Positions 5,978 to 8,114 of a stretch of DNA of 8,114 nt are shown piece by piece; within the stretch, counting starts at the first letter, position 1, and each line of letters begins with the position of its first letter. Position numbers and translations under genes: made by a program. Under the pieces are notes generated by a model, which saw only the letters and a program-made list of their open reading frames with translations, was not told the DNA's origin and did no database searches. This stretch comes from Candidatus Hodarchaeota archaeon. GTDB lineage: Archaea; Asgardarchaeota; Heimdallarchaeia; Hodarchaeales; YT1-039. The stretch covers positions 1-8,114 of the forward strand of contig JAEOTF010000042.1 of the NCBI GenBank assembly GCA_016840025.1. The letters run 5' to 3'.

Positions 5978-7534
5978 ATGACAACCCAAACACAACCCTA
6001 CTCCCAATTTTTCTTACTTGATAATAAAAAATTCTCAAAAAACCTGATAGTACACAATCTTAGAGGGTTTACCATGGATGAATTTGAAGAATTTGAGTTT
6101 TCTCCTGTTGAACAGCTTGAATGGCCTACAACAAACCTAAGAAAAGCTATAAAAAATATTGAATTACCCAAAGATTATGAGATGAACGATCCTCCAGAGG
6201 TTCCTTTAGCAGAAAATACGTATAATGTAACAAAGGATCCAAAAGGAATTGAGTTGGCTACAAAATATAGACCTGACATTGACCTACGGGGGCTTGAACT
6301 CCGCTCAGAAAAAAATAGTCGACGTTGGGGAGGACTCCTCTATCGAGTTGTAGCAGACAATCCCGATATAGAGCAAAGTAAGAACGTATGTATTCAATAT
6401 ATACATACATGGACAGAACAAGGAATATTCCTCTCACGCTGGTACCATGTCTTCGCTCCGCTCATGCTAGCAATCTTAGCAATTTGGATTTATTCTCAAT
6501 CCTTTCTTCCTCCTGATGTGTTTGACATTCCTGAATTGAAAGATCCTGACAGGTGGATACCAATAATGGAAGACGCACAGGACTTTTTCTTAGAAAGACC
6601 GTTAGAACCAGGACCTTTAATATTAATTATCGCAGCAATTCTATTTTTCGTAGGGATTTGGGGTACATTTATCAAACCACGTATTGAAAAAGCTGGTAGG
6701 TTTTCCTTTGCAAATAGCACTGCCTTCATTCTTTATGCTCCCATCTTTGCATGGACAGTTGTCTTAGCGGAAAATGAGAGATGGCTAATTGATTTTGCAT
6801 GGAGATGGAGCCATATTAAAATAAGAATATTTGACGAAATTTACCATATATCCCCTGAAGAACAAATTTCTTTTGTGTATATGTCTTCCGTGATATTCAT
6901 TGGAATTGCAATTCTAGCTGAACTGCTAATTCGATGGCAACCAGGTGTAGCACATCTCTCTCATGAAATGGATTATGCTCCAGTCTTTGTCTATTTGGAA
7001 CTTGATAACAAGGGTAGGTGGAAATTTGATAAGATGCGTTATGACCGACTCCACTATTTAATTGGTGAAAAAACATCAAAGGAAATTAGTATTAAGAAGA
7101 AATGGATACCGATTCGTCCTTATCTCGTCATTGATAATAATTGGCACAGTTTTGATACAGGAAGACCCGGTAGAATAATCCAAATTCTTGAAGTAATAGT
7201 ACTCATAGTCCTAGCATTTGTAGGTGTCTGGCAATTCTTACTTCCTGTAGAATATACTAGAACTGCATTTTTTGTCATTACACCAAGATGGATTCAGATC
7301 TTAGTCAAAATTATTCCATTTATTTGCTTTCTTTTAGCTTTACGAATTGTTGCTGCTTGGTCAACTGAGATTTTTGACGATGAAACTCTAGTTGAGCATC
7401 GTTACCATTTAGATGATCATAAACTTCGCATATTATGGAATTTTAAACCGAAGGAGCCTCGATTTGTAATCCGTAAGAAATTACAAGACCCCTTTAACCC
7501 TGATGAAGGATTTTGGAAAGATTTTAGAGACTAA
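5978..7534 (+). CDS. Six-helix membrane protein of unknown family
   Basis: I do not recognise this 518-residue protein. Six hydrophobic segments are predicted at about 155-175, 212-232, 246-265, 297-318, 401-421 and 438-460. Basic residues flank the inner loops (KPRIEK at 233-238) and acidic residues dominate the 176-211 loop, so the positive-inside rule puts both termini in the cytosol. It has three cytosolic parts: an acidic, charged N-terminus (1-150), a soluble insert between helices 4 and 5 (about 320-400, rich in Tyr/Trp/Arg), and a C-terminal tail (461-518). There is no signal peptide. No enzyme motif, Walker box or transporter signature is visible. The long start at 5978 has no SD. 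ATG 6074 (residue 33, MDEFEEFEF) has GAGGG 6 nt before it and may be the true start; the longer form is given because its frame stays open. It lies 30 bp after the glycosylase gene. Confidence 0.75.
   Translation: MTTQTQPYSQFFLLDNKKFSKNLIVHNLRGFTMDEFEEFEFSPVEQLEWPTTNLRKAIKNIELPKDYEMNDPPEVPLAENTYNVTKDPKGIELATKYRPDIDLRGLELRSEKNSRRWGGLLYRVVADNPDIEQSKNVCIQYIHTWTEQGIFLSRWYHVFAPLMLAILAIWIYSQSFLPPDVFDIPELKDPDRWIPIMEDAQDFFLERPLEPGPLILIIAAILFFVGIWGTFIKPRIEKAGRFSFANSTAFILYAPIFAWTVVLAENERWLIDFAWRWSHIKIRIFDEIYHISPEEQISFVYMSSVIFIGIAILAELLIRWQPGVAHLSHEMDYAPVFVYLELDNKGRWKFDKMRYDRLHYLIGEKTSKEISIKKKWIPIRPYLVIDNNWHSFDTGRPGRIIQILEVIVLIVLAFVGVWQFLLPVEYTRTAFFVITPRWIQILVKIIPFICFLLALRIVAAWSTEIFDDETLVEHRYHLDDHKLRILWNFKPKEPRFVIRKKLQDPFNPDEGFWKDFRD
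6063..6067 (+). promoter_or_regulatory. Possible internal ribosome binding site (GAGGG)
   Basis: GAGGG ends 6 nt before the in-frame ATG at 6074 of the membrane protein gene. No comparable motif precedes the upstream ATG at 5978. If used, the protein is 486 residues and starts MDEFEEF. Confidence 0.45.
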
Positions 7535-7567
7535 TGAACGTCAAAAATATGATGGGGGGACTATATC

Positions 7568-7574
7568 TTTTTTT
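7568..7574 (+). terminator. T7 tract, likely archaeal-type terminator
   Basis: Seven T residues lie 33 bp after the stop of the membrane protein gene. Archaeal RNA polymerase commonly ends at such T-runs without a hairpin. Inferred from position and composition. Confidence 0.4.
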
Positions 7575-7649
7575 GATTCCAAACAGTAAAAATAGAACAG
7601 TGTAATAGCCGGTTGACCTTATCCAACCACTAAAGCAAAATTGTCCATT

Positions 7650-7677
7650 TCAACCCCCTATTTGAATAAGGGGTTGA
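7650..7677. terminator. Strong hairpin in the convergent gap
   Basis: TCAACCCC (7650-7657) pairs with GGGGTTGA (7670-7677). After one C/A mismatch, TAT (7659-7661) pairs with ATA (7666-7668), leaving a TTGA loop. It lies between two convergent genes, 20 bp past the GTPase stop, so it could mark transcript ends or insulate the two units. A T-run directly after it is missing on the plus strand, so it is not a classical bacterial intrinsic terminator. Confidence 0.5.
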
Positions 7678-7696
7678 TTCGGGTGTTTTATATAGG

Positions 7697-8114
7697 TTAA
7701 CAAGAATTAATCGTTATTTTTCCATTTATATCGGTTGTTTTAGGTAATATGGGTCTATCGGCACTTTCTAATCGCTCATGGAGAATTGCTGCTGCTAAGA
7801 AGTCAAAGATCATATCAATTTTCTTTCCTTGTTGAGCACTTGTTCGAAAATAAGCTGCTGCTCTATTTTCATTCCCCCAAAGTATTTCTTCCTTTTCACT
7901 AGTGGCTATTAACTCCTTTAAATCGGTTTTATTTCCTACAAGTACGAAAGGAACAGATTCCGCATACTTAATGAGTTCCTCTTGCCATTTTCGAAGATTC
8001 TGAAATGTTAAAGGTCGAGTTACATCGAATATTAATACCACCCCCGCAATCCCTTCGTAAAGCTGTTTTTTCATTGTTTCTGTTTGTATCTGTCCCCCAA
8101 CATCCCATAATCGA
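7697..8114 (-). CDS. Ras-superfamily small GTPase (N-terminus outside window)
   Basis: The frame runs off the right edge, so the P-loop and switch I are not seen, and the first ATG (8074) is internal. The 138 visible residues start RLWDVGGQ, a G3 box with the catalytic Gln kept. DVGGQ is the Arf/Galpha/Rag form rather than the DTAGQ of Rab and Ras. Then follow GVVLIFDVT (24-32), the guanine-specificity G4 box NKTD (61-64) and the G5 box TSA (91-93), with the usual final helix (99-115). The tail RPILPKTTDINGKITINSC ends in a single Cys. Such GTPases act as GTP/GDP switches in trafficking, polarity or membrane signalling, and are greatly expanded in Asgard archaea. Bacterial MglA- or Roc-like GTPases are alternatives, but the overall pattern is eukaryote-like. 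Effectors are unknown. Confidence 0.9.
   Translation of the reverse strand, partial: RLWDVGGQIQTETMKKQLYEGIAGVVLIFDVTRPLTFQNLRKWQEELIKYAESVPFVLVGNKTDLKELIATSEKEEILWGNENRAAAYFRTSAQQGKKIDMIFDFLAAAILHERLESADRPILPKTTDINGKITINSC

Noticed and set aside
6496..7079. Minus-strand open frames (6496-6729 and 6897-7079) inside the membrane protein gene
   Set aside because: They are antisense to continuous coding sequence with predicted helices and have no start signals.
7535..7696. tRNA or known small RNA in the convergent gap
   Set aside because: No cloverleaf, T-loop or CCA-adjacent stem can be drawn; only simple hairpins are present.
1..8114. Defence island, CRISPR array or mobile element
   Set aside because: No spaced repeats, transposase, integrase, toxin-antitoxin or restriction motifs were seen on either strand.

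Overview
The window is A+T-rich, densely coding DNA, most probably from an archaeon and most likely an Asgard archaeon (Lokiarchaeia/Heimdallarchaeia type). The main evidence is a Ras-superfamily small GTPase at the right edge, with a DVGGQ G3 box, an NKTD G4 box and a TSA G5 box. Supporting signs are TATA-like boxes just upstream of starts that lack a Shine-Dalgarno (SD) sequence, SD motifs mainly at genes inside transcription units, poly-T ends, and large lineage-specific proteins of unknown family. The lineage is an inference; no rRNA or other phylogenetic marker is present.

Layout. Positions 1-1266 (+): the 3' part of a YycJ/WalJ-type metallo-beta-lactamase-fold nuclease, then, 15 bp later, a small nucleoside 2-deoxyribosyltransferase-like protein. 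Positions 1347-4204 (-): a 520-residue TPR protein, a second MBL-fold hydrolase of a different subfamily, and a 132-residue protein of unknown family with a C-terminal coiled coil. Positions 4205-4287: a divergent promoter region with an imperfect inverted repeat around TTTTAAAA. Positions 4288-7534 (+): a divergent Rossmann methyltransferase-like protein, a short MutY-type HhH-GPD DNA glycosylase with an Fe-S cluster, and a six-helix membrane protein of unknown family. Positions 7535-7696: a convergent gap with a T-tract and a strong hairpin. Positions 7697-8114 (-): the small GTPase, whose N-terminus lies beyond the window.

How the genes work together. Three products point to DNA and nucleotide maintenance: the YycJ-like nuclease, the deoxyribosyltransferase-like enzyme and the MutY-type glycosylase. 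They are not in one operon, so a shared pathway is only suggestive. I see no mobile element, CRISPR array, tRNA, rRNA or recognisable defence system. The most interesting unexplained items are the six-helix membrane protein, the small coiled-coil protein transcribed divergently from the methyltransferase-like gene, the MutY without its 8-oxoguanine-reading domain, and the DVGGQ GTPase ending in a lone cysteine.
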